Source of the DNA: Methylonatrum sp040877625
GTDB taxonomy: Bacteria; Pseudomonadota; Gammaproteobacteria; Nitrococcales; Aquisalimonadaceae
Direction of reading: 5' to 3'
Assembly: GCA_040877625.1 (NCBI GenBank)
Contig: JBBDNK010000024.1
Coordinates: forward strand, 186,001-250,000
Length of the DNA: 64,000 nt
Under the pieces are notes generated by a model that worked only from the letters and a program-made list of their open reading frames with translations, had not been told where the DNA came from and did not search any database. Below are positions 43,697 to 51,738 of the stretch, piece after piece (position 1 is the stretch's first letter; each line of letters begins with the position of its first letter). A program made the translations under genes and the position numbers.

Positions 43697-45427
43697 CTAT
43701 TCACCCTCCCGACTGAGCGGTAATCTGACCACAAACCGGGTACCGTTGTCCGGCGCGGAGTAGACCTCAATGTCGCCACCATGATTCTGGGTAATGATGA
43801 AATAGGAAACGGCCAATCCCAGTCCCGTTCCCGTACCCACATCCTTGGTGGTGAAGAACGGCTCGAACACCCGAAAGCGGGTCTCCTCATTCATGCCGAT
43901 ACCGTTGTCCCTGATTTCCATGAAAACGCTTTCGCCATCCTGATGAATTCGCAACCACAATTCCGGCTGGCGATCCCCCATGCCGTGCATCGCCTGTGCG
44001 GCATTGCGAAGCAGGTTCAAAAACACCTGCTGGATCTGGTTGGGTTCACAGGGAACGGTCGGCACATCCTGCTGGTAGTCTCTGTGCATGCGAATTGCAC
44101 GGAAGTCGTATTGCACCTTCAGATCATAATCGCTAGAGAGCAATTCAAGCGTCTGATCGAGTAGTCCGCGCATATCGTGATGCGAGACCGTGAACCGACT
44201 CTTTCTGCTGAAACTCAACATGTTCTCGACGATACGTGCGGCGCGACCGCCGGCATCCATAATCGCCTCCAGCATCTGATCGATTCCGCGCGACTGCAGA
44301 TAACGCTGGACGGCTTCCAGATCCAGCGAGCAGGCTGCGGCGGCGTCGCGGTTTTTCGGTACAGTGGGCTTCAGGCGGTTTCTGATCAGCTGCGCATTCT
44401 GGAGCATGCCGGCAAGCGGATTGTTGATTTCATGCGCCATACCGGCCGCAAGCCCGCCGATAGACAGCATTTTCTCGGTCTGCATCATCATCTCCTCGAT
44501 GCGAACCCGCTCTGTCACATCGTCGACACGGATGACCGCACCGACCACGCCATTGGAGACCAACGGATAGATAACGATGTCGTCGTAACGAACCTTGTCC
44601 CCGACACGCGTCATCACTTTATCGTGGGAGAGTGGGCTGCGGCTCTCCATGGCTTTGTGCACTCTGCTCAGTTCGGCGCCTAGACGCGGGAAAACCTCCT
44701 CCAGCGGACGGCCCATGGCATTGCCAACCTCTACCCCCGTCGCTGATGCGGCTTTACGATTCCACTGGGTAACGACGCCCTGGGCATCCACGCCGACCAG
44801 TATCGACGGCATGGAATCGACAATATTGGCGAGCAGATGGCGCAAACGCCGAAGCTCCTTGGTGGCGCGTTTCCTGGCGGTGATATCCATATCGAACCCA
44901 CCGACGCCGGACAGTGTGCCGTCGGCATCGAAAATGGGAAATTTAACGGTGAGAAAATCGGTGGACGGTCGCGAATCCGGCCAATGCACGACGGTTTCAT
45001 ATTCAATCGGGGTCTGGTTGGCCATGACCGCCTTGTCAACGCTTTCAAATTCCTCGGTGATAAGAGAATGCTCGAGAATATCGCTGATCGTCTTGCCAAT
45101 CGGGGAGCATCTCAGGCCGTAAACCTCTTCAAGCTTGCTGTTGGTCAGCACGAACCTGCTCTGGATATCCTTGAGGTAGATTGCGATCGGCGAATGGTCG
45201 AGGATGGCGCGTAATGTCCGCTCACTCTCCCTCAGAGCGGCCTCCTGCCGACAACGGTCATCGATCTCGGCCTTCAAAGCGCTGGCGCGCTCGGTGAGCG
45301 CCTGAAAGCGGGCTTCGCTGTCCTGCAGCAGCCTCTGATACTGTTTGCTTTCCTCGGCTACCTGCTGCCTGAGCGCATCGAGCTCCATTTGCAGGCGTTG
45401 CCGCTCTGTCGCGCTGTCATCAGTCAT
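43697..45427 (-). CDS. PAS-domain sensor histidine kinase
   Basis: The 576-aa protein has no transmembrane helix. It starts with a long coiled coil (about 8-70), has two PAS domains (about 70-190 and 195-305), a HisKA helix with phospho-acceptor His332 in MAHEINNPLAG, and a HATPase domain (N box FLNLLRNAAQAM, G boxes DNGIGM and GTGLGLAV). It is therefore a soluble sensor of a cytoplasmic or redox signal. An ATG four codons earlier is the alternative start. It heads the three-gene signalling operon. Confidence 0.94.
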   Translation of the reverse strand: MTDDSATERQRLQMELDALRQQVAEESKQYQRLLQDSEARFQALTERASALKAEIDDRCRQEAALRESERTLRAILDHSPIAIYLKDIQSRFVLTNSKLEEVYGLRCSPIGKTISDILEHSLITEEFESVDKAVMANQTPIEYETVVHWPDSRPSTDFLTVKFPIFDADGTLSGVGGFDMDITARKRATKELRRLRHLLANIVDSMPSILVGVDAQGVVTQWNRKAASATGVEVGNAMGRPLEEVFPRLGAELSRVHKAMESRSPLSHDKVMTRVGDKVRYDDIVIYPLVSNGVVGAVIRVDDVTERVRIEEMMMQTEKMLSIGGLAAGMAHEINNPLAGMLQNAQLIRNRLKPTVPKNRDAAAACSLDLEAVQRYLQSRGIDQMLEAIMDAGGRAARIVENMLSFSRKSRFTVSHHDMRGLLDQTLELLSSDYDLKVQYDFRAIRMHRDYQQDVPTVPCEPNQIQQVFLNLLRNAAQAMHGMGDRQPELWLRIHQDGESVFMEIRDNGIGMNEETRFRVFEPFFTTKDVGTGTGLGLAVSYFIITQNHGGDIEVYSAPDNGTRFVVRLPLSREGE

Positions 45428-45793
45428 GTCGGGTCCCATCCAGACACGCGTAGCCGGACGCCGCGTCGGTGGATCGAACCCCCCAGTCGTCGACCGGGTT
45501 TAATCCCAGGGGCGAAGCTATTCCATCAACAGGCTGAAAATGCCATGTCCGCCCCGGCCCATGTCCTGAACGTCCGTATTTCTCGTCCATGGCGCATCTC
45601 CGCGCGCTTACCCATTCCCATGTGATACCACAGCTCCAGCAATTTCGCTCGTATTGGTATCGAATGAGCATTGGATCACTAATCAGCGACCCGGCCCCTA
45701 ATCAGGGGCCGCAACCTACCAACACAGTCTAGTCCAGACACGGAAACGTAGTCCATGGACGAGTTATCAGCAAGGCGCCGATCAGTGTCTCCT
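45428..45793. other. Intergenic region upstream of the sensor kinase
   Basis: No gene is supported in these 366 bp. They contain a hairpin (CGGCCCCT and AGGGGCCG, 45692-45711, loop AATC) without a T-run, a T-arm-like string near 45475 that does not fold into a tRNA, and a mobile-element end at the right border. The kinase promoter should be near the left end. Confidence 0.5.
45777..45792 (-). repeat. Solo copy of the mobile-element terminus beside the DUF1364 gene
   Basis: On the minus strand GGAGACACTGATCGGC matches the element end over its first 12 bases without mismatch. It begins two bases after the stop codon of the DUF1364-like gene. No partner end is found nearby. Confidence 0.5.
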
Positions 45794-46144
45794 TTATGCC
45801 GCGCCGCGGATGCTGATCATACCGATCTCGATCCACCGACCCCATGTAAGCACCATGCCGCGCGTCGCGTAGTACAACCAGGATTCCCTGGATATTCTTC
45901 CCGCTTGGCGCGTCATGACAGTGCTGCATGAACTGCAGCCAAAAGCGGCGACCACATCATTCTTCTTGTGAGGCCGAAGACAATCTCCGGGCTCTTCGTG
46001 GAGATGACACAATGTTGTTGTATCGGGATTTCTGTTGCAGACCCCCGGTATCTGAAAAGTGCACATTTCGCCACCGGCAGACTCGCGCAACACCCGACTG
46101 TGGACGTTTGCATCTCTGGTCAACAACATCCCCCTGACCTCCAT
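45794..46144 (-). CDS. Orphan DUF1364 (YbcO-like) phage protein, probably degenerate
   Basis: The 116-aa frame contains CTFQIPGVCNRNPDTTTLCHLHEEPGD-type sequence (about residues 28-54) and a later CSSC, matching the YbcO/DUF1364 pattern of lambdoid-type phages, a putative HNH-like nuclease. The usual Cys-His-Asp of the second metal half (CSACHD-like) reads CSSCST here, and the usual Ala-His reads Cys-His, so metal binding is probably lost. No other phage gene is near. The true start is uncertain. It may be a leftover of a prophage or moron. Confidence 0.6.
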   Translation of the reverse strand: MEVRGMLLTRDANVHSRVLRESAGGEMCTFQIPGVCNRNPDTTTLCHLHEEPGDCLRPHKKNDVVAAFGCSSCSTVMTRQAGRISRESWLYYATRGMVLTWGRWIEIGMISIRGAA

Positions 46145-46297
46145 GGAAAGAACCTGATGACGTTAACGCTAATGCGTGTGGCGACAGAATCACATTGAGC
46201 AGTGGTGCTATGTATTTACCGGCTGGTATAGGCCTTTCGCGGATCAGCCATTACCCTGAGTCCATAGACACCACGACCGAGGCGGGGGTGAGTTCCA

Positions 46298-46768
46298 TTG
46301 ATCACCGAAAAGGTTTTGCTGGTTGTCGCGCATGCACCGTCTCCCAATACCAGAAGACTGGCGGAGGCCGTTCTGGCAGGTGCGCGCCATCCGGATATCG
46401 AAGATGTGACCGTACGCTACCTGCCCCCGCTCGAGGCTGAGCCACGGGACGTGCTGGAGGCGAATGCCATTATTCTCGGAACCACGGAAAATCTGGGCTA
46501 TATGAGCGGTGCCCTCAAGGATTTCTTCGACCGGATTTATTACCCCTGCCTGGAACACACGCAGGGCATGCCTTATGGGCTGTTTGTCAGGGCCGGCCGT
46601 GACGGTACAGGGACGCTGCGCGCGGTGGAGTCCATCGTCACCGGCCTGCGCTGGAAGAAAGCCGGGGAGCCGCTATTGTGCCGCGGAGAGTTTCAGGAGC
46701 GCTTCGTCACGGACTGTGAAGAACTCGGCATGACAATGGCGGCAAGCCTCGATGCCGGAATCCTGTAA
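46298..46768 (+). CDS. Flavodoxin-like NAD(P)H-dependent FMN oxidoreductase
   Basis: The 156-aa protein begins with the flavodoxin strand KVLLVVAHAPSPNTRRLAEAV (FMN phosphate loop, SPNT in place of TGNT) and has ANAIILGTTENLGYMSGALKDFFDR, typical of this family. The start is TTG, with GGGGGTGAG about five bases before it; no ATG or GTG lies suitably placed. It converges with the methyltransferase-like gene, leaving eight bases between the stops. Confidence 0.82.
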   Translation: MITEKVLLVVAHAPSPNTRRLAEAVLAGARHPDIEDVTVRYLPPLEAEPRDVLEANAIILGTTENLGYMSGALKDFFDRIYYPCLEHTQGMPYGLFVRAGRDGTGTLRAVESIVTGLRWKKAGEPLLCRGEFQERFVTDCEELGMTMAASLDAGIL

Positions 46769-46776
46769 CGGGCTCC

Positions 46777-47409
46777 CTAGCGCCGAAACAGATACTCCTG
46801 GGTCCCATTCTTCAACAGCATTGCCCGCTCTACCTGAAAGCCGGGCATCAGACGCTGCAACTCGCCGGTTGAATATCGGGGGGCGGGTCGTGTATCCGGG
46901 CTGGTTTGACCGCTTCGGTCAACCCAGCCGTCCGACCGCAAATCCATTGGCTGGGGCGGTTCGGGCAACGCGGACGCTGAATAGGCGACCAACGCGTGGA
47001 CCATGGCCCCTTCCCGCAGGAGACCATGAACGTGCTCCATCAGAGCACCAATGGCGGGTGGACGCAGGTAATTCAACAAATCCCAGCACAGCACAAGGTC
47101 GGTACCGCCGAAGCTCCGCTCCGGCAGCATCTCCTTCAGCAGGCGCTGACGACCCGCGGCATCGGTCTGTTCATCAAGCTCAGGCAATGCCGCGGCAACA
47201 CCTGCTATGCCGAGCCGACAACGGAATCCGCTGAAGAACTCCAGCTTACTGCTCCCGGGCGGGCCAAGATCGAGAATCACCAGCCGTTTGCCGTCCAGCA
47301 GGGGCTGCAGAACCGACTCGAGCAGCCTGGCCTGAAATGCCTCCGGGCGCCGGGCGTCACTCACGCCGGCGCCCCGGGCTGCCGAGTCCGATGCGGTTGC
47401 CGTTGACAC
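46777..47409 (-). CDS. Methyltransferase-like protein of unknown function
   Basis: The 210-aa protein has a Rossmann-like strand and loop, RLVILDLGPPGSSKLEFFSG (about 41-60), and the segment DLVLCWDLLNYLRPPAIGALMEHVHGLLREGA, like the motif II-III region of class I methyltransferases. The usual Gly-rich SAM loop is weak, so activity is uncertain. It lies 27 bp after the bactofilin gene on the same strand. Confidence 0.7.
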   Translation of the reverse strand: MSTATASDSAARGAGVSDARRPEAFQARLLESVLQPLLDGKRLVILDLGPPGSSKLEFFSGFRCRLGIAGVAAALPELDEQTDAAGRQRLLKEMLPERSFGGTDLVLCWDLLNYLRPPAIGALMEHVHGLLREGAMVHALVAYSASALPEPPQPMDLRSDGWVDRSGQTSPDTRPAPRYSTGELQRLMPGFQVERAMLLKNGTQEYLFRR

Positions 47410-47436
47410 GTCTGTTCAGTCAACCATTGCCCTGGC

Positions 47437-48129
47437 TCATCCTGCGCCACTTCCGGAACCACTACCGCCGGACGCGGTGGTTTTGCCCGTCGAAGACGGC
47501 GTGCCCGAGCTCGACCCGGTTGCTGCTGCGGGCTTGGCCGAAGATGCCGGCTGAGCCGTGGATGGAGCCGATGCGGCGGATGAGGACGTCGGCGCAGACG
47601 GAGCAGGCACCGAGGAAGAGGAAGACGCGCCGGCGCTACCGGCAGGCTTGCTCTTGCGAGGTCCCATTGCGGCCTCGACCGCCTGTTTGTCCATCTCGAT
47701 GGCACCCTTGAACTTGGCGCCGTCCTCCAGACTGACCCGGGGGGACGTGATGTTGCCGCGGATGTCCGCGGTTTTCTTGATTGCAACTCGTTCCGAACCG
47801 AACAGGTCGCCCTCGACCGTGCCCTCCACGAAGATGGTGTGGGCGTATATATCCGCCTTCACCTGTCCGTGCGAACCGATGGTCAGGCTGTTTTCATGCA
47901 ACTGGACGGTACCGCTGACATGGCCGTCGATGATCAGGTCTTCCTCACCGCGAAGCGTGCCTTCGATGTGAATGGACGGACCGATCACCGCGGCTTCACG
48001 ACGCCTGACGCCGCTGCCGGTTGACTCGGACGCAACCGGAGAAACCGGCGTATCCAACTCCCGCATAAAATCATCTTCGTGGCTCTGGTCTGAACTGGAG
48101 CCGCGTTTTCCGATATCGAACATCGCCAT
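47437..48129 (-). CDS. Bactofilin (polymer-forming cytoskeletal protein)
   Basis: The 230-aa protein has the bactofilin beta-helix (about residues 45-150) with repeated glycine-anchored turns: IEGTLRGEEDLIIDGHVSGTV, VKADIYAHTIFVEGTVEGDL and GNITSPRVSLEDGAKFKG. The N-terminal tail is charged, and the C-terminal tail from about 155 is Ser/Pro/Ala-rich and disordered. Bactofilins assemble into nucleotide-free filaments that localise cell-envelope enzymes. Confidence 0.93.
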   Translation of the reverse strand: MAMFDIGKRGSSSDQSHEDDFMRELDTPVSPVASESTGSGVRRREAAVIGPSIHIEGTLRGEEDLIIDGHVSGTVQLHENSLTIGSHGQVKADIYAHTIFVEGTVEGDLFGSERVAIKKTADIRGNITSPRVSLEDGAKFKGAIEMDKQAVEAAMGPRKSKPAGSAGASSSSSVPAPSAPTSSSAASAPSTAQPASSAKPAAATGSSSGTPSSTGKTTASGGSGSGSGAG

Positions 48130-48284
48130 GACTGAATCTCCCTCGAACGGAATCGGCCATACTTAATGACCGATCGGAGCTACATCCTAACCTTGTCGTT
48201 TGGCAGGATGATACTGTCAACTATAGGAGACAGTAGGCCGGTTCCCCGGCACTGCGTCGAAATCCGCCACCGGGAGTACAATTC

Positions 48285-48494
48285 ATGAATGAACATGTCT
48301 ACAAACTGACCGAAGTTGTCGGCTCATCGTCCACTAGCATCGAGGACGCGATCCAGGGCGCGATTGCACGAACGGCAAAAACCGTTGATAACGTGGAATG
48401 GTTTCAAGTGGTGGAAACCCGCGGACAAATCACGGACGGCAAAGTCGCTCACTATCAGGTGGTGCTGAAAATCGGATTCAGGCTGCAGAACTGA
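48285..48494 (+). CDS. Dodecin flavin-binding protein
   Basis: This 69-aa protein matches dodecins along its whole length: VYKLTEVVGSSSTSIEDAIQ, WFQVVETRGQITDGKVAHYQV, KIGFRL. It contains the central Trp that stacks on the flavin and the Gln of the binding site. Dodecins form 12-subunit shells that store riboflavin or FMN. GGGAG lies 11 bases before the ATG. Confidence 0.96.
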   Translation: MNEHVYKLTEVVGSSSTSIEDAIQGAIARTAKTVDNVEWFQVVETRGQITDGKVAHYQVVLKIGFRLQN

Positions 48495-48587
48495 CCATGG
48501 CCTGGATAGCCCTTGCAGGCCCGCGATGCGGCCTGCAAGGCCTTCAGGCCATGTACAACGGCCTTGGCAGATGCGGGGTGGCAGTTC

Positions 48588-49805
48588 ATGGCAAACCTGG
48601 AGTTCTTTTTCGACATCGTCTGTCCACAGGCTTGGCTGGCGGCTTGCCGCGTTGAGGATGTGGCCCGGCAGGGCAAGGCGAATCTGGTGCTGCGCCCGGT
48701 CTCGCTGGAGGGCATCTATCATGCGCTTAACAGCTGGCCGCCGGGCGCCGATCAATGGCCAGTCAACAAGCGACGCCTGGCGGAGCGGGACCTGCTACGG
48801 CGGGCGGAACTGACCGGTGTAACCCTGCGTATTCCCGCGCATCACCCAGGCAACACAGAGCGTGCCATGCGCCTGTTGGCGGCAGCGCCGCGCCAGGCCC
48901 GTCTGCCGCTAATGCATGCGCTGTTCAGGGCTTATTGGGCCGAGGGACAGGATCTGGACAATTCCAAGGTACTTGCCGGCCTTGCACGTAGTCATGGCGT
49001 GGACCCGAACGCCATGGAATCGACCGCGGCTCGGGAGAACCTGCGCCAGACCACCGAGGAAGCCGTTGAGCGCGGCGCCTTCGGAGTGCCCACATTCATG
49101 CTTGAGGATCAACTCTGGTGGGGCGCAGACCGCATGGACTTTCTGCAGGCGGCGCTCGGCAGCACACCGCCGCCCCGCCCGGTGTCACCCTCGGAGACAC
49201 CCGCCACTCTGGAGATATTTCACGATTTTTCCAGCCCGTTTTCATATCTTGGCAGCACGCAGATCGAACAGCTTGCGCACGAGCACGGTGCCGAACTGAC
49301 ATGGCGGCCGATGCTGCTTGGCGCGCTGTTTCGAGCCATAGGCACCCCCATGATCCCGATGAAAGCCTTGAGCGAGGAGCGCCGGGCGTGGGCAAGGAAG
49401 GATCTCCATACCTGGGCTGAGCACTGGAACGTTCCATTTCGCTTCAATAGGCATTTCCCTCTCAATTCCGTGCTTGCATTGCGGGCATCGGAGGTTGAAC
49501 CGCGGCTGGTTCCAGTGCTGTACCGTGCCGCATGGGTGGATAACTGCAACCTGAGCGAGCCCGAGGTGGTGGCGGATGTGATTCGCCAGGCAGGTTACGA
49601 CCCTGCGCCGATTCTGCAGGAGGCCGTCACGCAGCCCGTAAAGGACGCCATCCGCAGAAACACGGAAACCGCCCAGGAACTCGGCATCTGCGGCGCTCCC
49701 ACCTTCGTGGTGAACGGCCGCATGCCATTCTGGGGTCAGGATCGCCTGGACATGGTCGCCCGCGCCCTGGACGGCTGGGTTCCGGAGGTGGATCGCAACG
49801 GCTAG
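48588..49805 (+). CDS. Fused double DsbA/kappa-GST (2-hydroxychromene-2-carboxylate isomerase-like) protein
   Basis: The 405-aa protein is two thioredoxin-fold kappa-GST domains in tandem. Each has FxD-xxxP near its start (LEFFFDIVCPQAWLA at 4-18 and LEIFHDFSSPFSYLG at about 205) and a C-terminal GVPTF or GAPTF cis-proline motif followed by WG-x-DR. Domain 2 keeps the Ser-Ser-Pro that activates glutathione; domain 1 has Cys-Pro there. Most relatives are single-domain dimers, so this is an internal dimer with two unlike sites. The start at MANLEFFFD is preferred. Confidence 0.88.
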   Translation: MANLEFFFDIVCPQAWLAACRVEDVARQGKANLVLRPVSLEGIYHALNSWPPGADQWPVNKRRLAERDLLRRAELTGVTLRIPAHHPGNTERAMRLLAAAPRQARLPLMHALFRAYWAEGQDLDNSKVLAGLARSHGVDPNAMESTAARENLRQTTEEAVERGAFGVPTFMLEDQLWWGADRMDFLQAALGSTPPPRPVSPSETPATLEIFHDFSSPFSYLGSTQIEQLAHEHGAELTWRPMLLGALFRAIGTPMIPMKALSEERRAWARKDLHTWAEHWNVPFRFNRHFPLNSVLALRASEVEPRLVPVLYRAAWVDNCNLSEPEVVADVIRQAGYDPAPILQEAVTQPVKDAIRRNTETAQELGICGAPTFVVNGRMPFWGQDRLDMVARALDGWVPEVDRNG

Positions 49806-49815
49806 GCTCTCGCAC

Positions 49816-50517
49816 CTACTGACTGCGAGCCACCGTGGAACGGGCAGTCTGGCCAAACAGGATGCGGCGTTCCTCTTCCCCGGGAGGGCCCTGACGCCGG
49901 AGTTCCTTGCCGAGATCCACACCGGCCTTTACCGCCGGCCGGCCCTTGATAACCTCGCGCCAGCGCCGTACCCGGGGAAATTCCTCCAGGGTCTCTCCAA
50001 GCCGACTGGCGTTCAGCACCCATGGCCAGCACGCCATGTCGACAATGGAATAGTCCCCAAGCACAAATTCCCGACCTTCCAGCCGCCGCTCCAGCACACC
50101 CAGACAACGGTTGTACTCATTCGCGTAGCGTTCACGGGAATACGGCTCGTCGCCGGGCGCATAGTTCACGAAATGGCTCAATTGCCCGGCCATCGGCCCC
50201 AGATTGCCGACCTGCCAGAACAGCCATTCCAGCGTTTCCTTTCGGCCCCGCGCGTCCAGCGGCATGAAGCGACCCGTCTTCTCCGCAAGGTGAATCAGAA
50301 TCGCACCGGACTCGAATATCGGTAGGGGGTCACCCTCGACATCGTTATCCACAATCGCCGGCATTCGGTTATTGGGGCTGATGGCCAGAAACTCCGGAGC
50401 GAACTGGTCACCGCGACCAATATTCACCGGAATCATCCTGTAAGGCAGGCCGCACTCCTCCAGCATGATGGAGATTTTCCAGCCGTTAGGGGTGGGCCAG
50501 TAATAGAGATCAATCAT
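49816..50517 (-). CDS. YfcG-like disulfide-bond oxidoreductase / Nu-class glutathione transferase
   Basis: The 233-aa product starts MIDLYYWPTPNGWKISIMLEE, matching E. coli YfcG with Thr9 and Asn11 of the active site. The thioredoxin half carries NNRMPAIVD and ESGAILIHLAEK; the all-alpha half contains LSHFVNYAP and the YSIVDMACWPWV helix. YfcG-type enzymes bind two glutathiones and reduce disulfides. The upstream extension of the frame overlaps the divergent GT4 gene and is rejected. Confidence 0.92.
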   Translation of the reverse strand: MIDLYYWPTPNGWKISIMLEECGLPYRMIPVNIGRGDQFAPEFLAISPNNRMPAIVDNDVEGDPLPIFESGAILIHLAEKTGRFMPLDARGRKETLEWLFWQVGNLGPMAGQLSHFVNYAPGDEPYSRERYANEYNRCLGVLERRLEGREFVLGDYSIVDMACWPWVLNASRLGETLEEFPRVRRWREVIKGRPAVKAGVDLGKELRRQGPPGEEERRILFGQTARSTVARSQ

Positions 50518-50564
50518 GCGCGCTCCCGGCGAACGTCCGTCAAAGACGCCATTGTAACGTCTAG

Positions 50565-50582
50565 GGAGACGCTGATGTATCC
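50565..50582 (+). repeat. Solo copy of the mobile-element terminus upstream of the GT4 gene
   Basis: GGAGACGCTGATGTATCC differs from the 89-bp element end at two of 18 positions and is preceded by CTAG, a perfect YTAR target. It lies between the divergent YfcG-like and GT4 genes, 31 bases before the GT4 start. Confidence 0.6.
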
Positions 50583-50613
50583 TGTCGCCGGTGCCAACAG
50601 TCACGGAAGCTTC

Positions 50614-51738
50614 ATGACCATGCCCTCGACCGCCGCAACGCCCCGACTCGCCATTCTCATTTCGCTGTCGGGTGACGGCGGCGTGGAACGCATGGTCCTG
50701 AACCTTGCCGGGCAGTTCGCGGCCATGGGAATCGCAACCGATCTGGTAACACTGAAATGCGAAGGCGGCCATGCCGCCAACCTGCCCACCGGCGTCCGCC
50801 ATGTCCCCCTCGGTGTTCGCCACGCCTGGCTCGCACCGCGGGCAATCGCCGGTTACCTGCGCCGGGAGCAACCGGCCGCCATGCTCGCGGCAAAGGACCG
50901 CGCAGGCCGGGCCGCCCTGCTCGGCCGCCGTCGGGCGGGCACCGGCACACGGATTGTAATCCGCCTGGGGAATACCCTTTCAGAGTCTCTGGCCGGACGT
51001 TCGCCCGTGCATCGATGGCTGCGATACCGTCCGATTCGTCGACTTTATCCGCAGGCCGAGGCCATCGTGGCCGTCTCCGAAGGCGTTGCCGAGGACATCA
51101 TTGCCACCAGTGGCGTACCCAAAAGCATGGTGCATGTCATCCGTAACCCCGTCATCACCCCGCGCCTCGCCGCGTTGGCGGCAGCACCCGTGCGGCATCC
51201 GTGGTTGGGCACGGGTCGGGCCGTGCCTGTCGCCATGGGCATGGGCCGCCTCACGCGGCAGAAGGATTTCCCCACCCTGCTCCGTGCCTTTGCCGTACTG
51301 CGGGCCCGGCGCCCCGCCCGGTTGATCATACTTGGCGATGGCGCCGACCGGGACTCCCTGAGCACGCTTGCCGGGGCGCTCGGCATCGCCGAAGACATTG
51401 ACCTGGTCGGCTTTCAGGCTAACCCCTATTGCTGGCTGGCACAGGCCGATCTGTTCGTGCTGAGCTCCGCCTGGGAGGGCTCACCCAACGCGCTCACCGA
51501 AGCACTGGCACTGGGCATTCCCGCCGTGTCCACCGACTGTCGCAGCGGACCGAGGGAATTGCTGGACGGCGGACGCCATGGACCGCTCGTGCCGGTCGGC
51601 GATCCGCCGGCACTGGCACAGGCCATGGAGGCCACCCTGGAACACCCCCTCGGTGCCGACCAACTCAGCGGCGCCGTACGGGCCTACCGTGACGACATCA
51701 GCGCGCGAGCCTACCTGGACGTGCTCGGTATACCTTGA
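50614..51738 (+). CDS. GT4-family glycosyltransferase
   Basis: The 374-aa protein has two Rossmann halves. The N-terminal half starts RLAILISLSGDGGVERMVLNLA; the C-terminal half has GRLTRQKDFPTLLRAF, the AWEGSPNALTEALALGIPAVSTDC motif (EX7E type) and a DCRSGPRELLDGG loop. It is a retaining sugar transferase, probably acting on lipopolysaccharide or another glycan. GGAAG stands five bases before the ATG; an earlier ATG lies inside the repeat. Its 3' end overlaps the convergent waaA gene by 28 bp. Confidence 0.9.
   Translation: MTMPSTAATPRLAILISLSGDGGVERMVLNLAGQFAAMGIATDLVTLKCEGGHAANLPTGVRHVPLGVRHAWLAPRAIAGYLRREQPAAMLAAKDRAGRAALLGRRRAGTGTRIVIRLGNTLSESLAGRSPVHRWLRYRPIRRLYPQAEAIVAVSEGVAEDIIATSGVPKSMVHVIRNPVITPRLAALAAAPVRHPWLGTGRAVPVAMGMGRLTRQKDFPTLLRAFAVLRARRPARLIILGDGADRDSLSTLAGALGIAEDIDLVGFQANPYCWLAQADLFVLSSAWEGSPNALTEALALGIPAVSTDCRSGPRELLDGGRHGPLVPVGDPPALAQAMEATLEHPLGADQLSGAVRAYRDDISARAYLDVLGIP

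Noticed and set aside
45440..45520. T-arm-like string (GGTTCGATCC on the minus strand) suggesting a tRNA
   Set aside because: The T stem is broken by two mismatches and no matching anticodon or acceptor arms could be found; at best it is a tRNA relic.
49801..49832. Hairpin at the convergent ends of the double kappa-GST and YfcG-like genes
   Set aside because: The stem needs a 2-base bulge and has no T-run; support is too weak for a terminator call.
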